Positions 17,443 to 27,186 are shown, numbered from the stretch's first letter. The stretch is DNA of 64,000 nt from Aliamphritea hakodatensis (GCF_024347195.1 NZ_AP025281.1:992001-1056000), one strand, 5' to 3'. The notes: generated by a model from the sequence alone, not told the origin. Made by a program: numbers and translations.

Positions 17443-17595
17443 GGGGTATCTGCCATAGTTTTGGACGAACTGCTAATTATATTGGATTTTCTGGCATACA
17501 TCGTCTTACTAAAGCTGGCTAAAGTAAAGCCATTCCTGCACAGGGTGCCGGTGATCAATATAACAACCTTTTAAGAAACTAAAGGAAGACAAACA

Positions 17596-17982
17596 ATGAG
17601 TATTTTCAAACGTATTACGTCAGCCATGGTGCTACTGGCAGCACTGGTAGCCGCACCTTTTGCAGCGGCAGCAACCCCTGAAGTCCGTGAAGACGGTGTG
17701 ACGGTTATCCATCTGGATCAGTATGGCGGTTACTTTTCTGCCCATGAAACTGTCGCGGGTCTGAAAACCGGTACCTATGAGTTTGTCGTCACGAATAAGG
17801 CAGACAAACTGGTAGGTTTCCAGATTCAGAACAACAAGACCCATGAAGGTCTGGATATGTTTCCGCTGGAGCCGGGTGAGCAGCGTATCTCCCGTGTGAC
17901 AGTGACTGAAGACGGTATCCGTTTCCGCTGCCCGATCAACCCAACGCCATGGTATGAGCTGGACAACATTAAGAAGCAGTAA
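17596..17982 (+). CDS. Exported cupredoxin-like protein of unknown function
   Basis: This 128-residue protein has a clear signal peptide (about residues 1-26, cleavage near AAAAT). The mature beta-rich sequence GTYEFVVTNKADKLVGFQIQ resembles the strand pattern of cupredoxin-fold proteins. The usual His-Cys-His-Met copper site is not complete: one Cys (RFRCPINP) and scattered His (HLDQ, HETV, THEG) are present. It has a strong AAAGGAAG ribosome-binding site. It lies upstream of the glutaredoxin gene and divergent from an AraC regulator. Function unknown. Confidence 0.65.
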   Translation: MSIFKRITSAMVLLAALVAAPFAAAATPEVREDGVTVIHLDQYGGYFSAHETVAGLKTGTYEFVVTNKADKLVGFQIQNNKTHEGLDMFPLEPGEQRISRVTVTEDGIRFRCPINPTPWYELDNIKKQ

Positions 17983-18070
17983 TTTGACGCCACTCTGGCT
18001 TGATTACCGCAGCGCTGTTTAAGACGGCGCTGCGTTTCGGTGTTTTACAGGTGTCTGAAGGAGAATTCTG

Positions 18071-18313
18071 ATGGCCATTATTGAAGTGTATAGCAAAGAT
18101 TACTGCCCATACTGTAAAGCGGCAAAGAGTTTGCTGGAACAGCTGGGCTGGCGTTACAAGGAATATGAAGTCACGCAGAACTGGAAAAAGCATCAGGAAA
18201 TGATTCGCCGTTCCGGCCGGAAAACGGTACCGCAGGTGTTTATCGATGACCGGCATATTGGCGGTTACGATGACTTCTCGGCTTATGTGCGCCGTCTGGC
18301 CAAAGTCAGTTGA
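18071..18313 (+). CDS. grxC: Glutaredoxin 3-type protein
   Basis: This 80-residue dithiol glutaredoxin has the active site YCPYC, the cis-Pro segment KTVPQVFIDD and the glutathione-binding HIGGYDD. It reduces disulfides and mixed disulfides with glutathione in the cytoplasm. AAGGAG precedes the ATG. It follows the exported cupredoxin-like gene by 88 bases, possibly in one transcript, and is followed by a terminator at 18456. Confidence 0.88.
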   Translation: MAIIEVYSKDYCPYCKAAKSLLEQLGWRYKEYEVTQNWKKHQEMIRRSGRKTVPQVFIDDRHIGGYDDFSAYVRRLAKVS

Positions 18314-18455
18314 TTGAGTTCAGTTGATTGAAAGTTCAGCTGATGTTTAAGCCGGTGTATGCCGGCTAAGCATTTTGGATTAAGTGTCTTCCTGAGTAAA
18401 AGCAGTTACTGGCTGAAGTGGAATGTCCCCCCTGTTTCAGTCCGGTATTTTTCAG

Positions 18456-18484
18456 ATGCCGCAGCTCGCCTGCGGCATTTTTTT
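18456..18484 (+). terminator. Rho-independent terminator downstream of the glutaredoxin gene
   Basis: ATGCCGCAG and CTGCGGCAT form a perfect 9-bp stem with loop CTCGC, followed by a T run. It can also serve the convergent TauE/SafE gene region. Confidence 0.8.
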
Positions 18485-18511
18485 ATCCGTAACAGGATGT
18501 CTGCTGCGGGA

Positions 18512-19303
18512 CTATCCGCTGATCGGCCAGAGCTGATAGTGATCCGCAAAGAAATAGGCCGTGATCGACAGGCTGGTGATAATGATCAGCTGTCGGATGC
18601 GCTGCTGAGGAATCCGTCGGGATACTGTTGCCGCGGAGTAACCGCCCAGCAGTGAGCCGGTTAACAGAACCCCACCCTCATACCAGACAATTGCACCGTC
18701 AGCGATAAAGATCGCAATGGCAATCAGGGATACACAGGACGACACCAGTAATTTAATGCCGTTCATGGCGTTTATATCGGTGTGACCGGTCAGGACCAGA
18801 TAGCTCAGGGCAATGATCCCCAGCCCGGCATTGAAGAACCCACCATAAATACATACACCCAGCAGTACCGCGCCGGAACAGGCGGCTGCAAGCCAGTGGC
18901 GGGGTTTATCTGCGGGTGAAAAATGTCGCAATAGCTTATTCAGCTGATTGCCACAGATAAACAGGGTACTGGCGAACAGTAACAGCCAGGGAATGGCTGC
19001 TGAGAAGTGCTCCTGGGGTGTTTGCAGCAGTAGCCAGGCACCGGTTACGCCGCCTGTCAGGCTGATGACGATATACAGTGGGAGTTGTTTTTGGTGGGCT
19101 TTTAAATCGTGCCGGAACGCCCAGGTACCGCTCAGGTAGCCGGAACAGGCGGCAAAAGTGTTGGTGGCGTTGGCGCTGATCGGCGGAACCCCGGCGAACA
19201 GCAGGGCCGGGAATGAAATAAAACTGCCCCCTCCGGCAACAGCATTAAGCATGCCACTGATGATGCCGGCGGCGAACAGTAACAGCAGATCAGCCGGCGT
19301 CAT
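18512..19303 (-). CDS. TauE/SafE (TSUP) family anion transporter
   Basis: This 263-residue inner-membrane protein has about eight hydrophobic segments and the family's first block, LLLFAAGIISGMLNAVAGGGSFISFPALL. The repeat partner near residue 155 (GGFFNAGLGI) is the second TSUP signature. Members export sulfite, sulfoacetate or related anions; the substrate is unknown here. Its start lies three bases after the stop of the AhpA/YtjB-like gene, so the two form an operon. Confidence 0.85.
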   Translation of the reverse strand: MTPADLLLLFAAGIISGMLNAVAGGGSFISFPALLFAGVPPISANATNTFAACSGYLSGTWAFRHDLKAHQKQLPLYIVISLTGGVTGAWLLLQTPQEHFSAAIPWLLLFASTLFICGNQLNKLLRHFSPADKPRHWLAAACSGAVLLGVCIYGGFFNAGLGIIALSYLVLTGHTDINAMNGIKLLVSSCVSLIAIAIFIADGAIVWYEGGVLLTGSLLGGYSAATVSRRIPQQRIRQLIIITSLSITAYFFADHYQLWPISG

Positions 19304-19306
19304 TGA

Positions 19307-20887
19307 TCAGAAAGGCAGTTTTTTCAGTAAGTGCTGGGCCTGTTTGTCCAGCAGCTTCTGGTAACTTTCATTGACTGCTCTGAGCAGTACCTTATCTTCC
19401 TCAGACCGTTCGATATCGGCCCCGGCCAGCAGGCTGATTTTCAGGTCCGGCGCTTCACTCAGAGCGGTATGGCTGATCAGTTCGTTGCTGTCGGTCGAGC
19501 GGGTCAGATAGCGGGCTTCTTCCTGCAGACGGGGCAGCTTTTTATAGTGACCGCGAACGATGGCCATGTGCAGGTTCAGAATGGGCTGCATCCGGCGGAT
19601 GCGCTGCTGGTTAAATGCTTTGTACAGGCGGTTAAACAGCTGGCTGGCACAGATCGCGTTGATGCCGTGGGCATCTTCCGGGTTGGGGCGCAGGAACGCC
19701 AGTTGCAGATCGCCGTTACTCAGGCGGGTAATTTCGCCCTGATAAATAGCAATGACCATTTCCAGCATCCGGGTGTAGTAGTCCTGCGTCTGTTCCAGTT
19801 CCGCAGACGAGAGATTTTCCGCATGCCCTGACGTCAGATCCAGATACAGCAGGTATCCGGCTTCCTCGGCATTGACGATCATTTCCAGTTCCTGCTCGAA
19901 GGCATACAGATCGAGCTGCACTTCACCGGTGTCCTGGTCGAACAGTGGGTTTTTAAGAATGCTTGGCCGGTTGTTGTCGGCCTGTTCCTGCGGGGGTGGC
20001 TGCACGGTGGGTATATTCGCTTCCTGAGGGATTTCCAGTTCTTCAATGATCGGCGCCGGTGGCGTGTTTGCCTGCGGTGTTTCAGGCAGTGGCTCCGAAG
20101 GGGCAAAGCTGGGGATGTTCGGGGTATCAGTATCCGGTTTAAGTAAGTCCACCAGAGCATCCGGCGCAGAGGGCGGTGCGGGCTGATGTGTTTGGTTGCC
20201 GGACTGTTCAAACAGGTCTGCGACTGCCGGAGTAGCGATTGCCGGAACGGGTGTGCTGTGTCGGGCTGAGTGGCTAGCTAATTGCGCCTGAAAGGCTTCC
20301 TGTTGCTCATCGTCTTCTGCGGGGGGGAGCTGTTTACTGCCCTGGGTTGCGGGCAGTCGGGCCGCCAGCTGCCAGGTCAGTAATATACAGATGATCGCGA
20401 TGATCAGCGCCAGAATCAGGGCCTGCAGCAGCAACCCCCTGAATTGCAGGTACTGTTCAGTGGGGTTCAGCACCAGGGTCAGGTTGGCCAGACTTTCGCC
20501 CTGCTGGGTAATGGTGATGTTGCGTGTCAGGGTGCCGAGCCGGTGGGCATTGCCGGCCCGGGCCAGCAGTTTGTCCGCCGGGGTGCTGACGCTGATGGCA
20601 TCGATATAATCCTGCCGCACCAGCTGATTGAGCTGGTAGTTAAGACTGACCGGGTCATTGGCAAGAATCGCCGGTTTGATCAGCGCGCCGGTCTGTTCCG
20701 CCAGCAGCTGTCCGCGCTGATGGGTTTGCTGTTCGGCGACCCGTTCAGCCACCAGGTTCAGATAGAAGCCTGCCAGAAAAATACCCAGGAACAGGCAGAC
20801 AGCAACGATGATGGTCAGTTGCAGCTGCGGGCGTTGCCGGGAAGTATTCAGCATAAGTTGTGTGGCTTTGTTTGATAGAGGCTTCAT
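19307..20887 (-). CDS. AhpA/YtjB-like membrane protein with possible degenerate cyclase domain
   Basis: This protein of about 526 residues has a membrane segment near residues 25-45, a periplasmic part with the YtjB/AhpA pattern (GALIKPAILANDPVSLNYQLNQ), a second membrane segment near 150-175, a long Pro/Glu-rich linker and a globular C-terminus. The C-terminal sequence (LLYLDLTSGH, then YQGEITRLSNGDLQLAF) is laid out like a class III nucleotide cyclase core, but the metal-binding Asp pair is not clear. I infer a degenerate, non-catalytic domain. The ATG at 20887 is chosen; a GTG at 20908 is in frame. It is in an operon with the TauE/SafE gene. Confidence 0.65.
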   Translation of the reverse strand: MKPLSNKATQLMLNTSRQRPQLQLTIIVAVCLFLGIFLAGFYLNLVAERVAEQQTHQRGQLLAEQTGALIKPAILANDPVSLNYQLNQLVRQDYIDAISVSTPADKLLARAGNAHRLGTLTRNITITQQGESLANLTLVLNPTEQYLQFRGLLLQALILALIIAIICILLTWQLAARLPATQGSKQLPPAEDDEQQEAFQAQLASHSARHSTPVPAIATPAVADLFEQSGNQTHQPAPPSAPDALVDLLKPDTDTPNIPSFAPSEPLPETPQANTPPAPIIEELEIPQEANIPTVQPPPQEQADNNRPSILKNPLFDQDTGEVQLDLYAFEQELEMIVNAEEAGYLLYLDLTSGHAENLSSAELEQTQDYYTRMLEMVIAIYQGEITRLSNGDLQLAFLRPNPEDAHGINAICASQLFNRLYKAFNQQRIRRMQPILNLHMAIVRGHYKKLPRLQEEARYLTRSTDSNELISHTALSEAPDLKISLLAGADIERSEEDKVLLRAVNESYQKLLDKQAQHLLKKLPF

Positions 20888-21080
20888 AGGTATCTGTTTA
20901 ATTAACACTTACGCAGTCAATCTGCTCCGGTTTTGGCAAGGATCAGGCTGCTATTCTCCAGCCGGGAGATAATAGCAGTTAGCCGGGGCGGCTGTCTGTC
21001 CCTGCGGGCGCTTTTATTGCCGGATTGTGATTCCTGATTTGTCGGACGGATCAGGCCTTTTTCCTGCCAGAGCCCCGGGG

Positions 21081-21086
21081 TATAAT
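21081..21086 (+). promoter_or_regulatory. Candidate -10 box of the proA promoter
   Basis: A perfect TATAAT lies 24 bases before the proA ATG within GGGG-TATAATG-CCCC. No good -35 box is found at the right distance, so the promoter may rely on an activator or be weak. Confidence 0.35.
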
Positions 21087-21109
21087 GCCCCATCTCCAAG
21101 GGGTACACC

Positions 21110-22363
21110 ATGAATGTAACTGAATATATGGCCCAGCTGGGTCAGCAGGCGCGGGTTGCTTCCCGTGCTATTGCAAAAGCCGATACCGGCCTTAAAAACC
21201 GTGCTTTACTGGCGATGGCTGATGCGATTGATGCGTCCCGTGATGCGCTGGTTGAGGCCAATGCCAAAGATCTGGCGCAGGGCGAGGCGAATGGTCTCGA
21301 CGCTGCGATGCTGGATCGTCTGCAGCTTAAGTCCAGTCAGATCGATACCATGATCGAGGGTTTACGGCAGGTTGCCGCTTTGCCAGATCCCACCGGCGCG
21401 ATTACGGATATGAATTATCTGCCCAGCGGTATTCAGGTCGGTAAAATGCGGGTACCGCTTGGTGTCATCGGTATTATCTATGAGTCACGTCCGAATGTGA
21501 CGGTAGAAGCGGCCAGCCTGTGTCTGAAATCCGGCAATGCCACCATTCTGCGTGGCGGTTCTGAAGCGATTCACAGTAATGCGGCGGTTGCCGAATGCAT
21601 TAAAGCAGGCCTGAAGGAAGTTGGCTTGCCTGAGCATGCGGTGCAGGTGGTGGAAACCACTGATCGTGCTGCGGTGGGTGAGCTGATTACCATGCCTGAG
21701 TATGTGGATGTGATTGTACCGCGGGGCGGCAAAGGCCTGATTGAACGGGTCAGCCGTGACGCCAAGGTGACTGTTATCAAACATCTTGATGGTATCTGCC
21801 ATGTGTATATTGATGACGAAGCGGATCATGCTAAGGCAGTGAATGTTGCGCTGAATGCGAAAACTCACCGCTACGGTACCTGTAACACCATGGAAACCCT
21901 GCTGGTGCATGAGTCCCGCACTGAAGTGCTTCAGGAACTGGCAGAACGTTACCGGGCAGCAGGTGTTGAACTGCGTGGCTGCGAACGGACTCTTGAGGTG
22001 CTGCCGTTTGCCACTGCCGCGACGGAAGAGGACTGGGCGACCGAGTATCTCGCACCTGTCCTTGCGATTAAGCTGGTGGCGGATATGGATGAAGCGATTG
22101 CCCATATCAACCGTTACGGTTCACACCATACGGATGCCATCATTACTGAGAACTACACCAAGTCCCGCAGCTTCCTGCGTGAGGTGGATTCAAGCTCAGT
22201 GATGGTGAACGCGTCCACCCGCTTTGCTGACGGTTTTGAATACGGTCTGGGTGCTGAGATTGGCATTTCTACCGATAAGATTCATGCCCGTGGCCCGGTG
22301 GGGCTGGATGGTCTGACATCCCAGAAGTATGTGGTGCTGGGTGACGGCCATATTCGTCAGTGA
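21110..22363 (+). CDS. proA: Gamma-glutamyl phosphate reductase
   Basis: This 417-residue NADPH-dependent enzyme makes glutamate-5-semialdehyde in proline synthesis. It has PLGVIGIIYESRPNVTVEAA, the catalytic Cys in RYGTCNTMETLLV and the C-terminal HARGPVGLDGLTSQKY. AAGGGG precedes the ATG. The stop overlaps the GTG of nadD by four bases (GTGA). proB is not in the window. It begins the long plus-strand cluster up to lipA. Confidence 0.96.
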   Translation: MNVTEYMAQLGQQARVASRAIAKADTGLKNRALLAMADAIDASRDALVEANAKDLAQGEANGLDAAMLDRLQLKSSQIDTMIEGLRQVAALPDPTGAITDMNYLPSGIQVGKMRVPLGVIGIIYESRPNVTVEAASLCLKSGNATILRGGSEAIHSNAAVAECIKAGLKEVGLPEHAVQVVETTDRAAVGELITMPEYVDVIVPRGGKGLIERVSRDAKVTVIKHLDGICHVYIDDEADHAKAVNVALNAKTHRYGTCNTMETLLVHESRTEVLQELAERYRAAGVELRGCERTLEVLPFATAATEEDWATEYLAPVLAIKLVADMDEAIAHINRYGSHHTDAIITENYTKSRSFLREVDSSSVMVNASTRFADGFEYGLGAEIGISTDKIHARGPVGLDGLTSQKYVVLGDGHIRQ

Positions 22364-23025
22364 GCAACACTGTTAAGCCTGCTGTCTGTGCGTTTATGGG
22401 TGGGACTTTTGACCCCATCCATAATGGCCATCTGCGTACGGCGCTGGAAATCCGTGACTGGCTGAATGCTGATCAGGTCGCACTGATGCCGTCAAAAGTG
22501 CCGGTGCACCGTCAGCAGCCGGGGGCCGGGTCTGAACAGCGTCTGGCAATGGTTGAACAGGCGGTGGCAGCGGAGCCCGGTTTATATGCTGATGCCCGGG
22601 AAGTGTCATCGGAAAAACCTTCATACACAGTACTGACCCTTGAATCCCTGCGCGCTGAGCTGGGGGCAGATGTGCCAGTGTGTATGATACTGGGAATGGA
22701 TGCTTACCTGTCGCTGCCGGGCTGGGACCGCTGGCAGGAGCTGATCCGGCTGGCCCATATTGTGGTTGTTAAGCGGCCTGGCTGGGTATATCAGCCCGGT
22801 GAGCAGATGAAGGCGTTTACCCGGGTACATGAAGTCACGGATAAACAGAAAATTTTAACTGAGCCGGCGGGGCATGTGATTTTTCATGAGCTGACGCCGC
22901 TGGCCATTTCTGCCACACAGATACGCACGCTGGTGAGCGAGGGGCATTCTCCCCGTTATCTGCTCCCGGACAGCGTCTGGCAGTATATCCAACAACAGCA
23001 GCTGTATGGCTGTAAATCAAAGTAA
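22360..23025 (+). CDS. nadD: Nicotinate-nucleotide adenylyltransferase
   Basis: This 221-residue enzyme adenylates nicotinate mononucleotide in NAD synthesis. The nucleotide-binding motif GGTFDPIHNGHL (HxGH) is near the start and the ISATQIR motif near residue 185. The GTG start overlaps the proA stop, consistent with coupled translation. proA-nadD-rsfS-rlmH order is conserved with Pseudomonas. Confidence 0.95.
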   Translation: MSNTVKPAVCAFMGGTFDPIHNGHLRTALEIRDWLNADQVALMPSKVPVHRQQPGAGSEQRLAMVEQAVAAEPGLYADAREVSSEKPSYTVLTLESLRAELGADVPVCMILGMDAYLSLPGWDRWQELIRLAHIVVVKRPGWVYQPGEQMKAFTRVHEVTDKQKILTEPAGHVIFHELTPLAISATQIRTLVSEGHSPRYLLPDSVWQYIQQQQLYGCKSK

Positions 23026-23040
23026 GGTAAAGATTAACCA

Positions 23041-23382
23041 ATGGAATTAGATCAGATGATCAATGTTATACATGATGCCCTTGAAGATATGAAAGCGAAG
23101 GACATCGTTGAGCTGGACGTCAGCGAGAAGTCGACGGTCACTGACCGTATGATCATTGCCAGCGGTACCTCTAAGCGCCACGTGCAGTCAATTGGCCAGC
23201 ACGTTCTGGAGCAGGTAAAAGCCAGCGGTATGCTGCCAATGGGTATCGAAGGTCAGGACACCGGTGAGTGGGTGCTGGTGGATCTGGGCGATGCGATTGT
23301 GCACGTGATGATGCCGGATGCGAGAAGTTTTTACGATCTTGAGAAACTCTGGGGCTTCGACGAAGTCGATACTAAGAGCTGA
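23041..23382 (+). CDS. rsfS: Ribosome silencing factor
   Basis: This 113-residue RsfS/Iojap protein binds L14 on the 50S subunit and blocks subunit joining in starvation. It has the family blocks DIVELDVSEKSTVTDRMIIASGTS and GEWVLVDLGDAIVHVM. It lies 15 bases after nadD and 45 before rlmH. Confidence 0.95.
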   Translation: MELDQMINVIHDALEDMKAKDIVELDVSEKSTVTDRMIIASGTSKRHVQSIGQHVLEQVKASGMLPMGIEGQDTGEWVLVDLGDAIVHVMMPDARSFYDLEKLWGFDEVDTKS

Positions 23383-23427
23383 TGTGTTTTCAGTGTCTTT
23401 AACCCGCACGGAGTACAGACCGCTGCT

Positions 23428-23895
23428 ATGAAGATTCGCCTGATTGCGGTTGGCACCAAGATGCCGAAATGGGTGACCGAAGGTTGCCAGGAATATCTGA
23501 AACGTTTGCCGGCTGAGTTTGCGATGGAGATCATTGAGATTCAGTCTGGCCACCGGGGTAAGGGGGCAGATATTGCCCGTGCCAAACGCCAGGAAGGTGA
23601 AGCCATGCTGGCGGCAATCGGAAAGGGTGACCGGGTGGTTGCGCTTGAGGTTGGCGGCAAAAACTGGAGCACCGAACAGCTGGCAGAACAGGCAGAGGAC
23701 TGGCAGATGTCTGGCCAGAACGTCAGCTTGCTGGTGGGCGGCCCGGACGGGCTGGCGCCGGAATGCCTGGCGCAGGCCGATCAGAAATGGTCTTTGTCAG
23801 GGCTGACATTACCGCACCCGCTGGTGCGTATATTGCTGGCAGAACAGATTTACCGGGCCTGGAGCATTATCCAGGGGCATCCATATCACAAATAG
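23428..23895 (+). CDS. rlmH: 23S rRNA pseudouridine-1915 N3-methyltransferase
   Basis: This 155-residue SPOUT methyltransferase modifies pseudouridine 1915 in helix 69 of 23S rRNA. The S-adenosylmethionine knot is LLVGGPDGLAPE and the C-terminal block is LPHPLVRILLAEQIYRAW, ending in the typical GHPYHK. Normal family length. Confidence 0.96.
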   Translation: MKIRLIAVGTKMPKWVTEGCQEYLKRLPAEFAMEIIEIQSGHRGKGADIARAKRQEGEAMLAAIGKGDRVVALEVGGKNWSTEQLAEQAEDWQMSGQNVSLLVGGPDGLAPECLAQADQKWSLSGLTLPHPLVRILLAEQIYRAWSIIQGHPYHK

Positions 23896-23958
23896 TGACA
23901 CAACCGCCGGCCACAGGGTGGCCGGACGGTTTAACGCTGACGACATTACTGTATACAC

Positions 23959-25989
23959 ATGGCCGTACTTGAAAGCCTGAAGGATCACACAAAAGAAGGA
24001 AATACCTTCCTGTCCCGGGCGCTGATCGCCTTTGTGATCGTCTGCATCCTGCTTGGGGTGCTGATCGGCCGACTCTATTATCTGCAGGTGGTGGAATATG
24101 ACCATCAGGCAGCCCTTTCCGATGATAACCGTATCCAGTTGCAGCCGGTGGCACCCACACGTGGGCTGATCTATGACCGTAACGGGATTCTGCTGGCGGA
24201 TAACCGCCCCAGCTACAGCGTTACCATCATGAAAGAGGAAGTGGAGGATCTTGAAACGGTCCTCACTGAGTTGCAAAAGCTGATTCCGGTCACGGAACGG
24301 CAGCTGAAAACCTTCCGTAAACGTCTTAAGCAGCGCCGCCGCCCGTATGAAACCGTGCCGTTACGTTTCCGGCTGACCCCTGAAGAAATCGCCAAAATCG
24401 GTGTGAATTATTACCGTTTGCCCGGCGTGCAGGTGGAAGCGGATCTGATCCGCTACTATCCCTACGGGGCCAGTCTGGTGCATGCGCTGGGCTATGTGGG
24501 ACGGATCAACGAGAAAGAACTGAAACGGGTAGATCCGACCAATTACAGCGCGACGCACTATATCGGCAAGCTGGGCATTGAGAAGTTTTACGAGCCATTA
24601 CTGCACGGCACCGTTGGTCACCACAAGGTGGAAACCAATGCCCGCGGCCGGGTAATGCGGGTGCTGGAACGCACGGATCCGGTTCCGGGGAAAGACATTG
24701 TGCTTAACCTGGATATCCGTTTACAGCAGGCAACGGAGAAGCTGCTGGGTGAGCGCCGGGCGTCTGTGGTGGCGATTGATCCGCAAACCGGCGGCATTCT
24801 GGCACTGGTCAGTACGCCGGGGTATGACCCGAATATGTTTGTCACCGGGATCAGCCAGAAGAACTACACCGCGCTGCGTGAATCTGAAGATCTGCCACTG
24901 TTTAACCGCGCCTTGCGGGGCCAGTATCCGCCGGGCTCTACCATTAAACCTGTGGTGGCGATGAGTGTGATCGACAGCGGCGTTGTCAGCCCGGCCCATA
25001 CGGTCTGGGACCCGGGTTTCATGACCCTGAGCAAGGGCGGACGGCGTTACCGTGACTGGAAACGGGGCGGCCATGGCCGGGTCGGGCTGAGCATGGCGCT
25101 GTATCAGTCATGTGACGTCTGGTTCTACGATGTGGCGAACCGGGCCGGCGTGGACGTGATGTCCGGCTATCTGGATAAGTTTGGCTTCGGGCAGGTGACC
25201 AGCCTTGATTTACCGGAGGCCCTGCCGGGAATCTTACCGTCCCGTGAATGGAAAAAACGTACCGGCCGGGGCTCTTGGTTCCCGGGGGATTCGCTTAATC
25301 TGAGTATCGGGCAGGGCTGGATGCTGGCGACACCGCTGCAGCTGGCGGCCTCTGCAATGGTGCTGGCAAACCGGGGTGAATGGAAGCAGCCGACCATGCT
25401 GAAGAACATCATTACCAAAGATAAAGGCATGCAGATCAGGCAGGATACGGACGGCCGTCTGGTGACTGTCAGCAGTCAGTCGGTGCAGCCGGGGCAACCG
25501 CTTGAAGAGAGTGTGATCAGTATTCCGAGTAAAGGTAAAAAAATGCCTGATGTGAAGCTGAACACGCCGGCTTACTGGAATGACATTATCGACGGCATGG
25601 TTGCGGTGGTACACGGCGAGCGGGGTACGGCCCGCCGTATCGGTACCGGCATTGATTTTCAGATTGCCGGTAAAACCGGTACCGCTCAGGTTGTCGGGAT
25701 TAAACAGGATGAAACCTACGACGCCGAAAAACTGGCTGAGCGGCACCGTGACCATGCGCTGTTTGTTGCATTTGCGCCGGTGGACGACCCGAAAATTGCC
25801 GTGGCGGTGATTGTTGAAAACGGCGGAGGTGGTTCCAGTACTGCAGCACCGGTTGCCCGGGAAGTCATGGATGCGTTTTTTGAGTTTGAACAGAATGATC
25901 TGATTGCTGCGCAGGCGGCAGCGGCAGAGAAAGCGGCTTTACCGGCAACTCGGCCGGCTGACCGGATAACCGCAGCGGAGGCCCTGTAA
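23959..25989 (+). CDS. mrdA: Penicillin-binding protein 2, elongasome transpeptidase
   Basis: This 676-residue class B PBP has a cytoplasmic start, one membrane anchor (about 21-42), a dimerisation domain and the transpeptidase domain. The active-site Ser is in PPGSTIKP (about residue 327), the second motif is SCD and the third is GKTGTAQV (about 572). It cross-links peptidoglycan for side-wall growth with RodA. The C-terminal tail after residue 645 is Ala-rich. Its TAA overlaps the rodA ATG by one base. Confidence 0.95.
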   Translation: MAVLESLKDHTKEGNTFLSRALIAFVIVCILLGVLIGRLYYLQVVEYDHQAALSDDNRIQLQPVAPTRGLIYDRNGILLADNRPSYSVTIMKEEVEDLETVLTELQKLIPVTERQLKTFRKRLKQRRRPYETVPLRFRLTPEEIAKIGVNYYRLPGVQVEADLIRYYPYGASLVHALGYVGRINEKELKRVDPTNYSATHYIGKLGIEKFYEPLLHGTVGHHKVETNARGRVMRVLERTDPVPGKDIVLNLDIRLQQATEKLLGERRASVVAIDPQTGGILALVSTPGYDPNMFVTGISQKNYTALRESEDLPLFNRALRGQYPPGSTIKPVVAMSVIDSGVVSPAHTVWDPGFMTLSKGGRRYRDWKRGGHGRVGLSMALYQSCDVWFYDVANRAGVDVMSGYLDKFGFGQVTSLDLPEALPGILPSREWKKRTGRGSWFPGDSLNLSIGQGWMLATPLQLAASAMVLANRGEWKQPTMLKNIITKDKGMQIRQDTDGRLVTVSSQSVQPGQPLEESVISIPSKGKKMPDVKLNTPAYWNDIIDGMVAVVHGERGTARRIGTGIDFQIAGKTGTAQVVGIKQDETYDAEKLAERHRDHALFVAFAPVDDPKIAVAVIVENGGGGSSTAAPVAREVMDAFFEFEQNDLIAAQAAAAEKAALPATRPADRITAAEAL

Positions 25990-27125
25990 TGCGTGATTTT
26001 GAACGCACGATGCCAGAGGCGCAGCCGCATCTGGCCCGCCGTCGGGGGCTCTGGTCCTACACCCATCTGGACGCCTGGCTGTTAGTCCTGCTGCTGATGC
26101 TGTGCAGTTACGGATTACTGATTCTCTACAGTGCTTCCGGTGGGGATATGGACTACGTGACCCGGCAGGGTATCCGGCTCGGTGCTGGCTTTGCTGTGAT
26201 GGTCCTTCTGGCACAGTTCCGGCCACGTTTCTTTGCGCACTGGGCGCCTATACTGTACGTACTGGGCATTGCCCTGCTGGTCGGTGTTCTGCTGTTTGGT
26301 GTCGGGGCAAAAGGTGCCCAGCGCTGGATAGCCTTGCCGGGTTTTCGTTTTCAGCCCTCTGAAATTATGAAGCTGGTGCTGCCCCTGATGGTGGCGGGTT
26401 ACCTTGCCAAGCGGGCGTTACCGCCAAGCTTTAAGCACATATTCATCTCGCTGGGCCTAGTGTTTGTGCCGGTGGTGATGATCATGAAACAGCCGGACCT
26501 GGGGACATCGTTGCTGATTGCTGCATCCGGTATTTTTGTTCTCCTGCTGTCCGGTATTTACTGGCGGTATATCTTCGGTGCGCTGGCGGTTGCGGCAGCG
26601 GGTCTGCCCGGCTTATGGATGGTGATGAAGGATTACCAGAAACAGCGGGTACTGACGTTTCTTGATCCGGAAAGCGATCCTCTGGGGGCCGGCTGGAATA
26701 TTATCCAGTCCAAGGCGGCCATCGGTTCCGGGGGCATTTCCGGTAAGGGCTGGTTTCAGGGAACCCAGTCACAGTTAGACTTCCTGCCTGAGAGCCATAC
26801 CGACTTTATTATCGCGGTACTGGCAGAAGAGCAGGGCATGGTCGGTGTGCTGATACTCTTATCGCTGTATGTAATGATCATTGCCCGGGGGCTGATAATT
26901 GCCGTGCAGGCGCAGGACAGCTTTGGCCGTCTGGTTGCTGGCAGTGTCACCCTGACATTTTTTGTCTACGTGTTTGTGAATATAGGCATGGTGAGCGGCC
27001 TGCTTCCCGTTGTGGGGGTACCGTTACCGCTGGTGAGCTATGGTGGAACATCCATCGTAACGCTGATGGCCGGTTTCGGCTTGCTGATGTCTGTTCACAC
27101 CCACCGGCAGATGATCAAACGCTAA
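25989..27125 (+). CDS. rodA: SEDS peptidoglycan glycosyltransferase RodA
   Basis: This 378-residue inner-membrane protein has about ten hydrophobic segments and polymerises glycan strands together with PBP2. Family blocks are GAKGAQRWIALPGFRFQPSE, KQPDLGTSLL, FLPESHTDFIIAVLAEEQG and the C-terminal PLVSYGGTS. It overlaps mrdA by one base. Confidence 0.96.
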   Translation: MRDFERTMPEAQPHLARRRGLWSYTHLDAWLLVLLLMLCSYGLLILYSASGGDMDYVTRQGIRLGAGFAVMVLLAQFRPRFFAHWAPILYVLGIALLVGVLLFGVGAKGAQRWIALPGFRFQPSEIMKLVLPLMVAGYLAKRALPPSFKHIFISLGLVFVPVVMIMKQPDLGTSLLIAASGIFVLLLSGIYWRYIFGALAVAAAGLPGLWMVMKDYQKQRVLTFLDPESDPLGAGWNIIQSKAAIGSGGISGKGWFQGTQSQLDFLPESHTDFIIAVLAEEQGMVGVLILLSLYVMIIARGLIIAVQAQDSFGRLVAGSVTLTFFVYVFVNIGMVSGLLPVVGVPLPLVSYGGTSIVTLMAGFGLLMSVHTHRQMIKR

Positions 27126-27186
27126 TAATTATACAGCCGGGAAGTGTCTTCCTCCCGGCAGATGCACACAGTTAAAGGGTATCAGG

